Shown one piece after another: positions 54,871 through 63,884 of a DNA stretch of 64,000 nucleotides; position 1 is the first letter of the stretch, and the number at the start of each line of letters is the position of its first letter. Both the position numbers and the translations under genes were made by a program. The notes under the pieces were generated by a model. That model was not told the origin of the DNA. It searched no databases and saw only the letters and a list, made by a program, of their open reading frames with translations. The stretch comes from an uncultured Paracoccaceae bacterium (lineage in GTDB: Bacteria; Pseudomonadota; Alphaproteobacteria; Rhodobacterales; Rhodobacteraceae), in contig CANMTR010000009.1 of the NCBI GenBank assembly GCA_947500825.1, forward strand, positions 1 to 64,000, read 5' to 3'.

Positions 54871-54985
54871 CGCCGTCCGTCCGTCCTTGCGTCGCGACCG
54901 CATGAACCAGCCCCGGGCGGTGGCGGCAAGTCACGTCCGCGCGCCCGGGTGCGAGTGGACGTATCGCCGCGGCGTGGGCGGCCGT

Positions 54986-55522
54986 TTAGTTTGCCGCCCC
55001 CATGGGCGGCCAGGGACGGCGATCCTCGGCCTCGGACCAGGCGCGGACCCAGTCCGGCAGGGCGGGGCTGTCGCCCGCGCCGAGCGCGGGGGCGACTTCG
55101 GCCGTGGGCACGAGGCGCGTGCGGTCGGTGACGGCGATGCGGAACAGCGCGTGGGAGGTGCAGGTGCGTTCGCGCAGCATCGCCTGCTCCATGTAGAGGA
55201 ACTTCGCGTCCCAGCCGAGGATGCGGCTGCGCATCTCCACCCGGTGGAACATCTGCACCCGGCGGCGATAGCGCACGGTCGCCCCCGCCACCGTGCCCGC
55301 CCAGCCCCGGCCGCGCATGGCCGCGAAGAGGCCCGTGCGCTGCAGCACGGCCACGCGGCCCAGGTCATAAAGCGTGAGCGTGCGTCCGTTGTTGAGCTCC
55401 CTCCACGGGTCGATGTCCACGGGCCAGACCACGTGGCGGCCCGAATGGGTGTCGAACAGGCCCATCGGCGGGCCATTCCGGTGGACGAACGCCTGCCTGG
55501 CGGCGCGCAGGACGGGATACAT
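54986..55522 (-). CDS. Acyl-CoA thioesterase-like protein (hot-dog fold)
   Basis: 178 aa. It has VVWPVDIDPWRELNNGRTLTLYDLGRVAV near residue 30, the catalytic-Asp region of the THEM6/4HBT-type hot-dog family, then VGATVRYRRRVQMFHRVEMRSRILGWD. Hydrolyses acyl-CoA or acyl carrier thioesters; chain length is unknown. The ATG at 55522 follows AAAACCGCCC, which is not a strong binding site. Confidence 0.8.
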   Translation of the reverse strand: MYPVLRAARQAFVHRNGPPMGLFDTHSGRHVVWPVDIDPWRELNNGRTLTLYDLGRVAVLQRTGLFAAMRGRGWAGTVAGATVRYRRRVQMFHRVEMRSRILGWDAKFLYMEQAMLRERTCTSHALFRIAVTDRTRLVPTAEVAPALGAGDSPALPDWVRAWSEAEDRRPWPPMGAAN

Positions 55523-55659
55523 GGGCGGTTTTCTTTCGAGGGTCGCGCCGTGGACCGGGGAGCGGGCCGGGTCAAGCCCCGCCGGCGGCCCGGGCGGGCC
55601 TTGCCGGTGGCACGGTGCGTCGTTACCTAGGCGCGAAGCCAAATAGAGCGGAGCCGCCG

Positions 55660-55947
55660 ATGCTGTCGATCATCCAGATCCTGCTTCTGATCCTCGACGT
55701 GGTCTGGTTCGTGATGATCGCGCACATCATCATGTCCTGGCTCATAAACTTCCAGGTCCTGAACCTGCGCCAGCCGCTGGTGGCGCAGGTCTGGGACGGG
55801 CTGACACGGCTTCTCGAGCCGCTCTACGGCCCGATCCGCCGGATCCTGCCGCCCATGGGGGGGCTCGACCTGGCGCCGCTGGTGGCGCTCATCGCGGTCT
55901 ATGCGCTGAGGATCGTGCTGATCAACAACGCGCCGGCCTTCTACTGA
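55660..55947 (+). CDS. YggT family membrane protein
   Basis: 95 aa with two helices (about residues 2-22 and 70-92). It has IAHIIMSWLINFQVLNLRQPLV and LLEPLYGPIRRILPPMGGLDLAPL, the YGGT (PF02325) signature. In other bacteria the family is linked to cell shape, osmotic stress or cytochrome/photosystem assembly. ATG at 55660 follows GCGGAGCCGCC. Confidence 0.9.
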   Translation: MLSIIQILLLILDVVWFVMIAHIIMSWLINFQVLNLRQPLVAQVWDGLTRLLEPLYGPIRRILPPMGGLDLAPLVALIAVYALRIVLINNAPAFY

Positions 55948-55970
55948 TCGCGGGCGCCTGCATCCGACGG

Positions 55971-56003
55971 TGCGCCGGCGTATCTGAAAAAGCAAAGAAG
56001 GGC
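55971..56003 (+). repeat. GGCGTATCTGAAAAAG element, copy 6 (downstream of yggT)
   Basis: CCGGCGTATCTGAAAAAGC followed by AAAGAAGGGCGG, 24 bases after the yggT stop, in sense orientation to it. A GGCGC...GCGCC arm pair lies just before. It pairs with copy 3 in sequence. Confidence 0.6.
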
Positions 56004-56050
56004 GGTTGCCGGGCCCGGCCCGGGCGCCCGATGCGCGAGGACAGGCCGCG

Positions 56051-58108
56051 ATGAGCGATCCCGCCCCCACCGCCGCGACCGACAGCGCGGCGCTCCTGCG
56101 CTCGGTGTTCGGCTTCGACGGATTCCGCCCCGGGCAGGGCGAGATCGTGGATGCCGTGGCCGGGGGAGCCCCGGTGCTGGCGATCATGCCCACGGGGGGC
56201 GGCAAGTCCCTGTGCTACCAGTTGCCCGCGCTGATGCGCGACGGCCTGACGCTGGTGGTCTCGCCGCTGATCGCGTTGATGCGCGACCAGGTGCGCAGCC
56301 TCAAGGAGGCGGGCGTGGCCGCCGGCGCGCTGACCAGCGCCAATACCGACGAGGAGACGCGCGAGGTCTTCGACCGGATCGAGGACCGGAGCCTGAAGAT
56401 CCTCTACCTCGCGCCGGAGCGGCTGGGCTCGGCCGCCGCGACGCTCAGGCGCGCCGGGGTGGGCCTGATCGCGGTGGACGAGGCCCATTGCGTGAGCCAG
56501 TGGGGCCACGACTTCCGCCCCGACTACCTCAGGATCGGGGAGTTGCGCCGCTCGTTGGGCGTGCCGCTGGCGGCCTTCACGGCGACGGCGGACGCCGAGA
56601 CGCGGGGCGAGATCGTCACCCGGCTGTTCGACGGGGCCGAGCCCAAGATGTTCCTGCAAGGCTTCGACCGGCCCAACATCCACCTCGCGTTCCGCCCCAA
56701 GGACAAGCCGCGCCAGCAGATCCTGGCCTTCGCGGATGCGCGCAAGGGGCAGTCGGGCATCGTCTATTGCGGCACCCGGGCGCGGACGGAGACCCTGGCC
56801 GACGCGCTGTCGCGCGAGGGGCACGCGGCGCTGGCCTATCACGGCGGGATGGAGGCCGGGGACCGCCGCCGGGTGGAGGAACGCTTCGCCATCGAGGACG
56901 GGCTGATCGTCTGCGCCACGGTGGCCTTCGGCATGGGGGTGGACAAGCCCGACATCCGGTGGGTGGCCCATGCCGACCTGCCCAAGTCGATCGAGTCCTA
57001 CTACCAGGAGATCGGGCGGTCCGGGCGCGACGGGGCGCCGGCGGAGACGATGACGCTCTACGGTCCCGACGACATCCGCCTGAGGCGGAGCCAGATCGAC
57101 GAGGGGGCCGCGCCCCCCGAGAGGAAGGCGGCCGATCACGGCCGGCTCAACGCGCTCCTGGGGCTGGCCGAGGCGCTGGGGTGCCGCCGGCGGCGGCTGC
57201 TGGCGTATTTCGGCGAGGCCCCCGAGAGCGATTGTGGCCATTGCGACCTGTGCGACCGCCCGCCCGAGACCTTCGACGGGACCGAGCCGGTGCGGATGGC
57301 ACTGTCGGCGATCCTGCGCACGGAAGAGCGGTTCGGCACCGGGCATCTGATCGACGTGCTGACGGGCAAGACCACCGACAAGGTGCGCGCGAAGGGCCAC
57401 GACGGCCTGCCGACCTTCGGCGTGGGGCGCGCGTGGCAGGCGCGGCAGTGGCAGGCGATCTTTCGGCAGATGATGGGGCGCGACCTGGTCCGTCCCGACT
57501 CCGAGCGCCACGGCGCGCTGAGGATGACGCAAGGGGCGCGCCCGATCCTGCGCGGCGAGGAGGCGATCGAGCTCAGGCGCGACGTGATGGCCGCGCCCGA
57601 CCGGCCCGCGCCCAAGCAGATGGTCTCGGAGGAGGACGCGCCGCTCCTGTCGGCGCTGAAGGCCAAGCGGCGCGCGCTGGCCGAGGCGGCGGGGGTGCCC
57701 GCCTACGTGATCTTCACCGACCGGACGCTGATCGAGATGGCCGAGAGGAAGCCCGCCACCCTGGACGGGATGGCGGGGATCTCGGGCGTGGGGGCCACCA
57801 AGCTGGAGCGCCACGGACGCGCCTTCCTGGAGGTGATCGCGGGCCCCCAGGAGGACACCCACCCCGCCCGGCGCAGGATCGCGGGGCGCGCGGCGGGGGG
57901 CGTCTATGACCGCTTGGCGGAGGCGCAGACGCGGCTGGCGCGGGGCGAGGACGGAACCGGCAAGCCCATGTCCTGCACCGCCGCGACCCTGCGCTGGATC
58001 GCGGAGCGGTGCCCGACCAGCGCCGGGGAGATGGCGCGCGCGCCGGGATTGTCGGAGGCGCGGATGGAGCGGTTCGGAGAGGCGTTCCTGGAAGTGTGCC
58101 GGGGTTGA
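56051..58108 (+). CDS. recQ: ATP-dependent DNA helicase RecQ
   Basis: 685 aa, longer than E. coli RecQ (609). Helicase motifs include MPTGGGKSLCYQLPAL (Walker A) and VDEAHCVSQWGHDFRPDY (DEAH), then the C-terminal helicase part with YYQEIGRSGRDG. The zinc module has LLAYFGEAPESDCGHCDLCD. RQC and HRDC (TLDGMAGISGVGATKLERHG) follow. An additional C-terminal 80 residues end in a second helical repeat (LRWIAERCPTSAGEMARAPG). DNA repair and recombination. Confidence 0.95.
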   Translation: MSDPAPTAATDSAALLRSVFGFDGFRPGQGEIVDAVAGGAPVLAIMPTGGGKSLCYQLPALMRDGLTLVVSPLIALMRDQVRSLKEAGVAAGALTSANTDEETREVFDRIEDRSLKILYLAPERLGSAAATLRRAGVGLIAVDEAHCVSQWGHDFRPDYLRIGELRRSLGVPLAAFTATADAETRGEIVTRLFDGAEPKMFLQGFDRPNIHLAFRPKDKPRQQILAFADARKGQSGIVYCGTRARTETLADALSREGHAALAYHGGMEAGDRRRVEERFAIEDGLIVCATVAFGMGVDKPDIRWVAHADLPKSIESYYQEIGRSGRDGAPAETMTLYGPDDIRLRRSQIDEGAAPPERKAADHGRLNALLGLAEALGCRRRRLLAYFGEAPESDCGHCDLCDRPPETFDGTEPVRMALSAILRTEERFGTGHLIDVLTGKTTDKVRAKGHDGLPTFGVGRAWQARQWQAIFRQMMGRDLVRPDSERHGALRMTQGARPILRGEEAIELRRDVMAAPDRPAPKQMVSEEDAPLLSALKAKRRALAEAAGVPAYVIFTDRTLIEMAERKPATLDGMAGISGVGATKLERHGRAFLEVIAGPQEDTHPARRRIAGRAAGGVYDRLAEAQTRLARGEDGTGKPMSCTAATLRWIAERCPTSAGEMARAPGLSEARMERFGEAFLEVCRG

Positions 58109-58163
58109 GGCGGCGGCCGGCGGGGCCTATCTGGGCGGACCAGACCCCCGGAGGTGCCGCCCC

Positions 58164-58946
58164 ATGCTGATCGCCGTCTCGCCCGCCAAGAAGCTCGACT
58201 GGACCGAGAGGGACGTGGCGACCACCGCGCCGCGCATGGCCGACCAGGCCGCGATCCTGGCCGAGCGGGCCCGGGCGCTGTCGGCCGGCGACCTCAAGGA
58301 GCTGATGAAGATCAGCGACGCGCTGGCGCGGCTCAATGCCGAGCGGTTCGCCGAGTGGCGCGCCGACCCGGCACCCGATGCGGTGCGTCCCGCCGCCTGG
58401 GCGTTTTCCGGCGATACCTACAAGGGGCTGGAGATGGCGACGCTGGACGAGGCGGCGGTCGAGTTCGCCGACCGGCACCTGCGCATCCTGTCGGGCCTTT
58501 ACGGCGTGCTGCGGCCGCGCGACGCGATCCAGCCCTACCGACTGGAGATGGGCAGCCGGCTGAAGACGGAGCGGGGGCGCAACCTCTACGAGTTCTGGGG
58601 CGCGCGGATCTCGGCGGCGCTGGCAGCCGACGCGCGCGCGGCCGGAACGGACGTGGTGGTGAACTGCGCCAGCCAGGAATATTTCGGCGCCGTGGACGAG
58701 GATGCGCTGGGTCTGCGCGTGATCACGCCGCGTTTCCTCGACGAGAAGGGCGGCGAGGCGAAGGTGATCTCGTTCCATGCCAAGCGGGCGCGGGGCGCCA
58801 TGGCGCGGTTCGTGTGCGAGAACCGGATCACCGATCCCGAGGCGCTGAAGGACTTCGACGCGGGCGGCTATGCCCACGCGCCCGAATGGTCCGAGCCCGA
58901 CGCGCCGGCCTTCTACCGTTCGGCTGAGGCCGCCGCGACAGCCTAA
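58164..58946 (+). CDS. yaaA: Peroxide stress protein YaaA (DUF328)
   Basis: 260 aa. It has MLIAVSPAKKLDW, LMKISDALARLNAERF, ALYG-like LSGLYGVLRPRDAIQPYRLEMG, VVNCASQEYFGAV and VISFHAKRARGAMARF, all diagnostic of YaaA. In E. coli it limits free iron during peroxide stress. Its TAA overlaps the TAG of the convergent kinase gene (CTAA). Confidence 0.94.
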   Translation: MLIAVSPAKKLDWTERDVATTAPRMADQAAILAERARALSAGDLKELMKISDALARLNAERFAEWRADPAPDAVRPAAWAFSGDTYKGLEMATLDEAAVEFADRHLRILSGLYGVLRPRDAIQPYRLEMGSRLKTERGRNLYEFWGARISAALAADARAAGTDVVVNCASQEYFGAVDEDALGLRVITPRFLDEKGGEAKVISFHAKRARGAMARFVCENRITDPEALKDFDAGGYAHAPEWSEPDAPAFYRSAEAAATA

Positions 58947-61084
58947 GCGGGCCCTCGAAGCGCGGCGATCCGGTCGGCGAGGTCGGCGCGCGTGAGCGGC
59001 TTGACCAGTACGTGGTCGATCCCGGCGGCGTGGATGTCGGCGATGTCGTCGGCCATGGAATGGGCGGTCATGGCGACGATGGGAAGCGGCGCGCGACCCG
59101 ACGCCGCCTCGGCCGCGCGGATCCGGCGCGCGGCCTCGCGGCCGTCCATGTCCGGCATGGAGATGTCCATCAGGACCAGGTCGGGCGGGCGCGCGGCCAC
59201 CGCCGCCACCGCCTCGACCCCGTTGCAGGCGATCTCGAGCGACACGCCCAGGGGGGCAAGGAGCTTCTTGAGGATCATGCGGTTGGTGCGGTTGTCCTCG
59301 GCCGCGAGGATGCGGATCGGGGCGGCGGGTGCCGCCCTTGGCCCCGGGGGCGTGGCGAGGCCAGGGCAGGATGTCGCGGCCGGAGCGGCCGGGGCGCGGT
59401 CGGCCCGGGGCAGGGTCAGCGACAGGGTGAAGACGGAGCCGCCGCCCGGGCGGGGACGGTGGGCGATGTCGCCTGCCATCAGCTCGGCCAGGCGGCGGCA
59501 GATCGCCAGGCCGAGCCCGGCGCCGTCGTGGGAGCGGGTGCAGTCCTCCTCCCCTTGGGCGAAGCCGGCGAAGATGCGGAGTGCCTCCTCCTCGGGGATG
59601 CCGGGGCCGGTATCGGCGACCGCGATCTTGAGCCGGGTGTGGCCGGGGCCGTCGGGCGCGGAGCCGACCGAGAGCGCGACCTGGCCGCAGGGCGTGAACT
59701 TGAGGGCGTTGGCCAGAAGGTTGGTCAGGATCTGGCGCAGGCGGCGAGCGTCGCCCGAGAGCGCGGGCGGCAGGCCGGGAGCGAGGTCGAGGACCAGGTC
59801 GAGCCCCTTGTGGTGCGCGGCGGCGGCGAAGGAGCGCAGCGTGTCGCCGGCGAGCCGGGCGGGGTCGAACGGCTCGGGCGAGAGCGTCGTCAGCCCCGAC
59901 TCGCTGTTCGAGAAGTCGAGGATGTCGTCGACTAGCGTCAGCAGGGCCGTGGCCGAATCGCGCAAGGTGGCGGCGAAGCGGGGCGCCTCGCCGCCCGCGC
60001 CCACCGTCTCGACCAGCAGCTCGGCCATGCCGACGATGCCGTGGACGGGGGTGCGGATCTCGTGGCTCATGTTGGACAGGAAGGCGCTCTTGGCGCGGGC
60101 CGCAGCCTGGGAGGCACGGTGGAGGCGGCACAGCTCCTCCTGCTGGCGCTTGAGCTCGGTGATGTCGATGCGCAGGCTCGCGGCGCCGCCATCTGGCGTC
60201 TTGAGCTCCACCAGCCGCACCCAGCGGCCATCGGAGAGCTGCTGCTCGAACGTGTGCTCGGCGGCGGCGGCGCGGCGGTCGAGCCGTTCCTCCAGCCAGG
60301 CCTCCTCCCGGCCCAGGGCGTCGGTGTAGCGGCCTGCGCGCAACCCCTCGCGCAGCATGTCGGCAAAGCTGATGCCGGGCCGGATGCACAGGCCGGTGTC
60401 CCCGAAATGCTCGCGGAAGGCGCGGTTGCACATCACCAGCCGGTCGTTGTGGTCGAACACCACGAAACCGTCGGGGATCGCCTCGATCGCGGCCATGGTC
60501 CGGCGCATGTCGGTCTGGTTCACCGCGAGGGTGACGATGCCGCCGCAGGGCAGGCGCCGGTCGATCAGGCTGACCATCTGCCCGTTCCACAGGGTCAGCA
60601 ATTCGGGCGCGATCGGCCCGTTCCGCCAGCGCGAGACGACGTGCTCCACCCAGCCCGCGCCGTGGGGGGAGGGGTCGATCACGCCCTCGTCGTAGAGCAG
60701 CTGGGCCACCCGGGAGAAGGGAATGCCCGGGCGCATCTCCTCCAGCCCGTCGAAGATCGACAGGTAGGCCTGGTTGGCCACGACCAGCCGGTGGTCGGCG
60801 TCGAAGATGGCGAACCCGTCGCGGATGGTCTGCAGCGCCGACCAGATCCTGTCCGCGTCCTCCGGTGTTCCGCCCGCCGGGGCGGGGGGCGTGCGGTCCT
60901 GGCGCAGCGCCCCGGCCTCGGCGCGCAGGCGCCCGAGCTCGTCGCGCTTGGCCGCGATCTCGCGGTCGAGGCGGGCGATGCGTTGCCGCCGCCCGCAGAG
61001 CCGGCGGCGCTGCAACGACAGCCGCCGGTCCGCGGCGAGGCGGGCCCGGCGCTCGGCCGTGACGTCAACTGGTGAACTGGTCAT
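58943..61084 (-). CDS. Hybrid sensor histidine kinase (two PAS, HisKA, HATPase, receiver)
   Basis: 713 aa, no membrane helix, so probably cytoplasmic. The N-terminus has a coiled coil (about 15-60), then PAS domains (about 80-190 and 205-320, each with IFDADHRLVVANQAYL / VFDHNDRLVMCNRAFRE). HisKA has FLSNMSHEIRTPVHG with His341. The ATPase has LTNLLANALKFT, VADTGPGIP and GAGLGLAIC. A C-terminal receiver has LVLMDISMPDMDG with Asp640 and LVKPLT. No separate response regulator is adjacent; signal and output unknown. Confidence 0.92.
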   Translation of the reverse strand: MTSSPVDVTAERRARLAADRRLSLQRRRLCGRRQRIARLDREIAAKRDELGRLRAEAGALRQDRTPPAPAGGTPEDADRIWSALQTIRDGFAIFDADHRLVVANQAYLSIFDGLEEMRPGIPFSRVAQLLYDEGVIDPSPHGAGWVEHVVSRWRNGPIAPELLTLWNGQMVSLIDRRLPCGGIVTLAVNQTDMRRTMAAIEAIPDGFVVFDHNDRLVMCNRAFREHFGDTGLCIRPGISFADMLREGLRAGRYTDALGREEAWLEERLDRRAAAAEHTFEQQLSDGRWVRLVELKTPDGGAASLRIDITELKRQQEELCRLHRASQAAARAKSAFLSNMSHEIRTPVHGIVGMAELLVETVGAGGEAPRFAATLRDSATALLTLVDDILDFSNSESGLTTLSPEPFDPARLAGDTLRSFAAAAHHKGLDLVLDLAPGLPPALSGDARRLRQILTNLLANALKFTPCGQVALSVGSAPDGPGHTRLKIAVADTGPGIPEEEALRIFAGFAQGEEDCTRSHDGAGLGLAICRRLAELMAGDIAHRPRPGGGSVFTLSLTLPRADRAPAAPAATSCPGLATPPGPRAAPAAPIRILAAEDNRTNRMILKKLLAPLGVSLEIACNGVEAVAAVAARPPDLVLMDISMPDMDGREAARRIRAAEAASGRAPLPIVAMTAHSMADDIADIHAAGIDHVLVKPLTRADLADRIAALRGPA

Positions 61085-61152
61085 GCGGCAGGGCCCGGAT
61101 CGATACGGGGACCAGCCTTGCCGGGCCGTGGTGAAGGCGGAGTTAAGGTCGG

Positions 61153-61201
61153 CCCGCCCCGGCGTGCGCCGGGGCGGGGTCGTTGCCGGGGCGGGGTCGT
61201 T
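61153..61201. repeat. GC hairpin and 17-bp tandem repeat in the kinase-thiolase gap
   Basis: CCCGCCCCGGC (61153-61163) and GCCGGGGCGGG (61168-61178) form a perfect 11-bp stem with loop GTGC. The second arm belongs to an exact tandem duplication GCCGGGGCGGGGTCGTT (61168-61184 and 61185-61201). No T-run follows. It sits 16 bases after the thiolase stop on the minus strand, so it may serve as its terminator. Confidence 0.7.
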
Positions 61202-61217
61202 GCCGGGTCGAGGCCGG

Positions 61218-62396
61218 TCAGATCCGCTCGATCGCCAGGGCGATGCCCTGCCCGCCGCCGATGCACATGGTCACCAGCGCCAGGGCGGTATCCGAGCGCT
61301 CCAGCTCGTACATCGCCTTGACGGTCAGGATCGCGCCGGTGGCGCCCACCGGGTGACCCAGGGCGATGGCGCCGCCGTTGGGGTTCACCCGCTCGGGGTC
61401 CAGCCCCAGCTCGCGGGTTACGGCGACGGCCTGGGCGGCGAAGGCCTCGTTCGATTCGATCACGTCGAAATCGCCCACCGTCAGGCCGGTGCGCTCGCAC
61501 AGGGAGCGCACGGCTGGGATCGGGCCCAGCCCCATGACCTGGGGGCGCACGCCCGAATGGGCATAGCCCCGCACCCGGAAGCGCGGGTTCAGGCCCGCGG
61601 CCCGGGCCGCCTCGCCGCGCGCGAGGAGAAGGGCGGCAGCCCCGTCGTTGATGCCGCTGGCATTGCCGGCGGTGACGGTGCCGTCCTTGGCGAAGGCGGG
61701 GCGCAGGCCGGCGAGGCGCTCGGCGGAGGTGTCCTTGGGGTGCTCGTCGCGGGCGAAATCCACCGTGTCGCGCTTCTGGCGGACCTCGACGGGCACGATC
61801 TCGCGCTGGAAGCGGTCTTCGGCCATGGCGGTGGCGGCGCGGGTCTGGGAGGCGAGCGCGAAGTCGTCCTGGGCCTCGCGGGAGATGCCGTGCTCCTGCG
61901 CCACGTTCTCGGCGGTGACGCCCATGTGGCCGGTGCCGAAGGGACAGTTGAGCGCGCCCAGCATCATGTCCTTGGGCGCCACGTCGCCCATCTTGTGGCC
62001 CCAGCGCGCCTCGGTCAGGGCATAGGGGGAGCGGCTCATGGCCTCGGCCCCGCCGGCGAGGGCGATGTCGGCGTCGCCCATGGCGAGGTTCTGGACCGCG
62101 CTGACGATGGCCTGGGCCCCCGAGCCGCACAGGCGGTTGACGTTCATCGCCGGCGTCGTCTCGGGGATGCCGGCCTCTATCGCCGCGACGCGGGAGAGAT
62201 ACATGTCGCGCGGCTCGGTGTTGATCACGTGGCCAAAGGCGACGTGGCCGACCTGGGCGCCGTCGGCTCCGGCGCGCTCCAGCGCGGCGCGGGCCACGGT
62301 GGCGGCCAGGTCGATCGGGGGCGTGCCCGAGAGCGCGCCGCCGAAGGTACCGACGGCCGTGCGGGCGCCGGACAGGATCACGATATCGTCGAGCAT
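61218..62396 (-). CDS. Acetyl-CoA acyltransferase (beta-ketothiolase, BktB-like)
   Basis: 392 aa, thiolase fold. The nucleophile is Cys90 in [12 protein letters not shown], the histidine is in [14 protein letters not shown] and the second cysteine in TMCIGGGQG. It condenses or cleaves acyl-CoA with acetyl-CoA. [10 protein letters not shown] at the active site resembles BktB/PcaF-type enzymes rather than PhaA. Transcribed alone. Confidence 0.92.
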   Translation of the reverse strand: MLDDIVILSGARTAVGTFGGALSGTPPIDLAATVARAALERAGADGAQVGHVAFGHVINTEPRDMYLSRVAAIEAGIPETTPAMNVNRLCGSGAQAIVSAVQNLAMGDADIALAGGAEAMSRSPYALTEARWGHKMGDVAPKDMMLGALNCPFGTGHMGVTAENVAQEHGISREAQDDFALASQTRAATAMAEDRFQREIVPVEVRQKRDTVDFARDEHPKDTSAERLAGLRPAFAKDGTVTAGNASGINDGAAALLLARGEAARAAGLNPRFRVRGYAHSGVRPQVMGLGPIPAVRSLCERTGLTVGDFDVIESNEAFAAQAVAVTRELGLDPERVNPNGGAIALGHPVGATGAILTVKAMYELERSDTALALVTMCIGGGQGIALAIERI

Positions 62397-62573
62397 TTGG
62401 TCCTCCTCTTCGCCCGGGGAGACTGCACGGGGCCGCCGGGGGCGGCAAGGCGGCGCGGACGCGGGCGATCACGACATCGGGATCGGGCCCGCCTCGCACG
62501 GGCTGGGCGCTTTCGCGACGGCGCGGCGCGACCTAAGGTGAACTGCGGAAAGACACCTTGAACGGGAATACCG

Positions 62574-63884
62574 ATGCCGCGTCTCCTTTGCGTCCAGATC
62601 GCCCTGTCCCTGGCCGTGAGCGCGGGGGCCGGCGCCGCGGCCCAGGATGCCTCGCTCAGGCCCGAGCCACGGGAGGAGGCCTCGGCCGAGCCGCTGCTGC
62701 CGCCCGGCGCGCCGCGGGCGCGGCCCGAGGAACGGCCCTCCGGGGCCGTCGCGCCCGAGCAGGCGGGATTCGACGCGTGGCTGGCGCAGTTCCGGGGGCG
62801 GGCCCTGACCCAGGGCTTGCCCGCGGATGTGGTGGACCGCGCGTTGACGGACATTTCCTACGATCAGGAGGTGATCCGGCGCGACCGCAACCAGAGCGAG
62901 TTCACCAAGACGATCTGGGACTACCTCGACACGGCCGTGTCGGAGACCCGCGTGGCGAACGGGCGCGCCGCGCTCGCCGCGAACGCGGCCACGCTGGACG
63001 AGATCGAGGCGCGCTACGGCGTCGAGCGGGAGGTGGTAACGGCGATCTGGGGCCTCGAATCGGCCTATGGCACCTACAGGGGGCGCACCAACATCATCGA
63101 GGCGCTGGCGACGCTGGCCTATGACGGGCGGCGCGGCGCGTTCTTCGAGAGCCAGCTCGTCGCGGCGCTGAAGATCCTCGAGGCGGGCGACGTGGACCGG
63201 CCCGGCCTCACGGGAAGCTGGGCGGGGGCCATGGGCCACACCCAGTTCATCCCGACCTCCTACCTCGTGCACGCGGTGGACTTCACCGGTGACGGGGTGC
63301 GCGACATCTGGGGCGACGACCCCACCGACGCCCTGGCCTCCGCCGCCGCCTATCTCTCCCGCCATGGCTGGACGGAGGGACAACCCTGGGGCGTGGAGGT
63401 GCGCGTGGCCGAGGGCTTCGACTATCGCCTCGCCCGGCGCGGCGAGACGCGGATGCCGTCCGACTGGGCCGAGCTGGGCGTGGTGGGCATGGACGGGCAG
63501 GCGGTGCCCGACCATGCGCCGGCCTCGGTGCTGCTGCCGGCGGGATCGGAGGGGGCGGCGTTCCTGGTCTTTCCGAACTTCCGGGTGCTGGAACGCTACA
63601 ACACCGCCGACGCCTACGTGATCGGGGTGGGCCACCTGGCCGACCGGATCGGCGGCGCCGCGCCGCTGGAGGGGGACTGGCCGCGCGGGGACCGCGCCCT
63701 GAGCCGCGACGAGCGCGAGGAGCTGCAACGCCGGCTGACGGCGGCGGGGTTCGACACCCAAGGGGTGGACGGGCGGATCGGGCCGCTGACCGTGTCCGCC
63801 GTGCGCGCCTTCCAGCGCGACAGCGGCATGGTGCCCGACGGATATGCCTCCCTGCGCCTCCTGCGGGCGCTACAGGAGGGGTGA
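62574..63884 (+). CDS. MltB-type lytic murein transglycosylase with peptidoglycan-binding domain
   Basis: 436 aa. Signal peptide about 1-23 (LSLAVSAGAGAAAQ). The SLT_2 domain has ALTDISYDQEVIRRDRNQSEF, the catalytic Glu162 in IWGLESAYG, and MGHTQFIPTSYLVHAVDFTGDG. The C-terminal peptidoglycan-binding domain (about 375-435) is LQRRLTAAGFDTQGVDGRIG. It cleaves peptidoglycan to 1,6-anhydro products. Confidence 0.93.
   Translation: MPRLLCVQIALSLAVSAGAGAAAQDASLRPEPREEASAEPLLPPGAPRARPEERPSGAVAPEQAGFDAWLAQFRGRALTQGLPADVVDRALTDISYDQEVIRRDRNQSEFTKTIWDYLDTAVSETRVANGRAALAANAATLDEIEARYGVEREVVTAIWGLESAYGTYRGRTNIIEALATLAYDGRRGAFFESQLVAALKILEAGDVDRPGLTGSWAGAMGHTQFIPTSYLVHAVDFTGDGVRDIWGDDPTDALASAAAYLSRHGWTEGQPWGVEVRVAEGFDYRLARRGETRMPSDWAELGVVGMDGQAVPDHAPASVLLPAGSEGAAFLVFPNFRVLERYNTADAYVIGVGHLADRIGGAAPLEGDWPRGDRALSRDEREELQRRLTAAGFDTQGVDGRIGPLTVSAVRAFQRDSGMVPDGYASLRLLRALQEG

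Noticed and set aside
61064-61084. Membrane anchoring of the hybrid kinase
   Set aside because: The N-terminal segment is charged coiled coil with no hydrophobic helix long enough to span a membrane.
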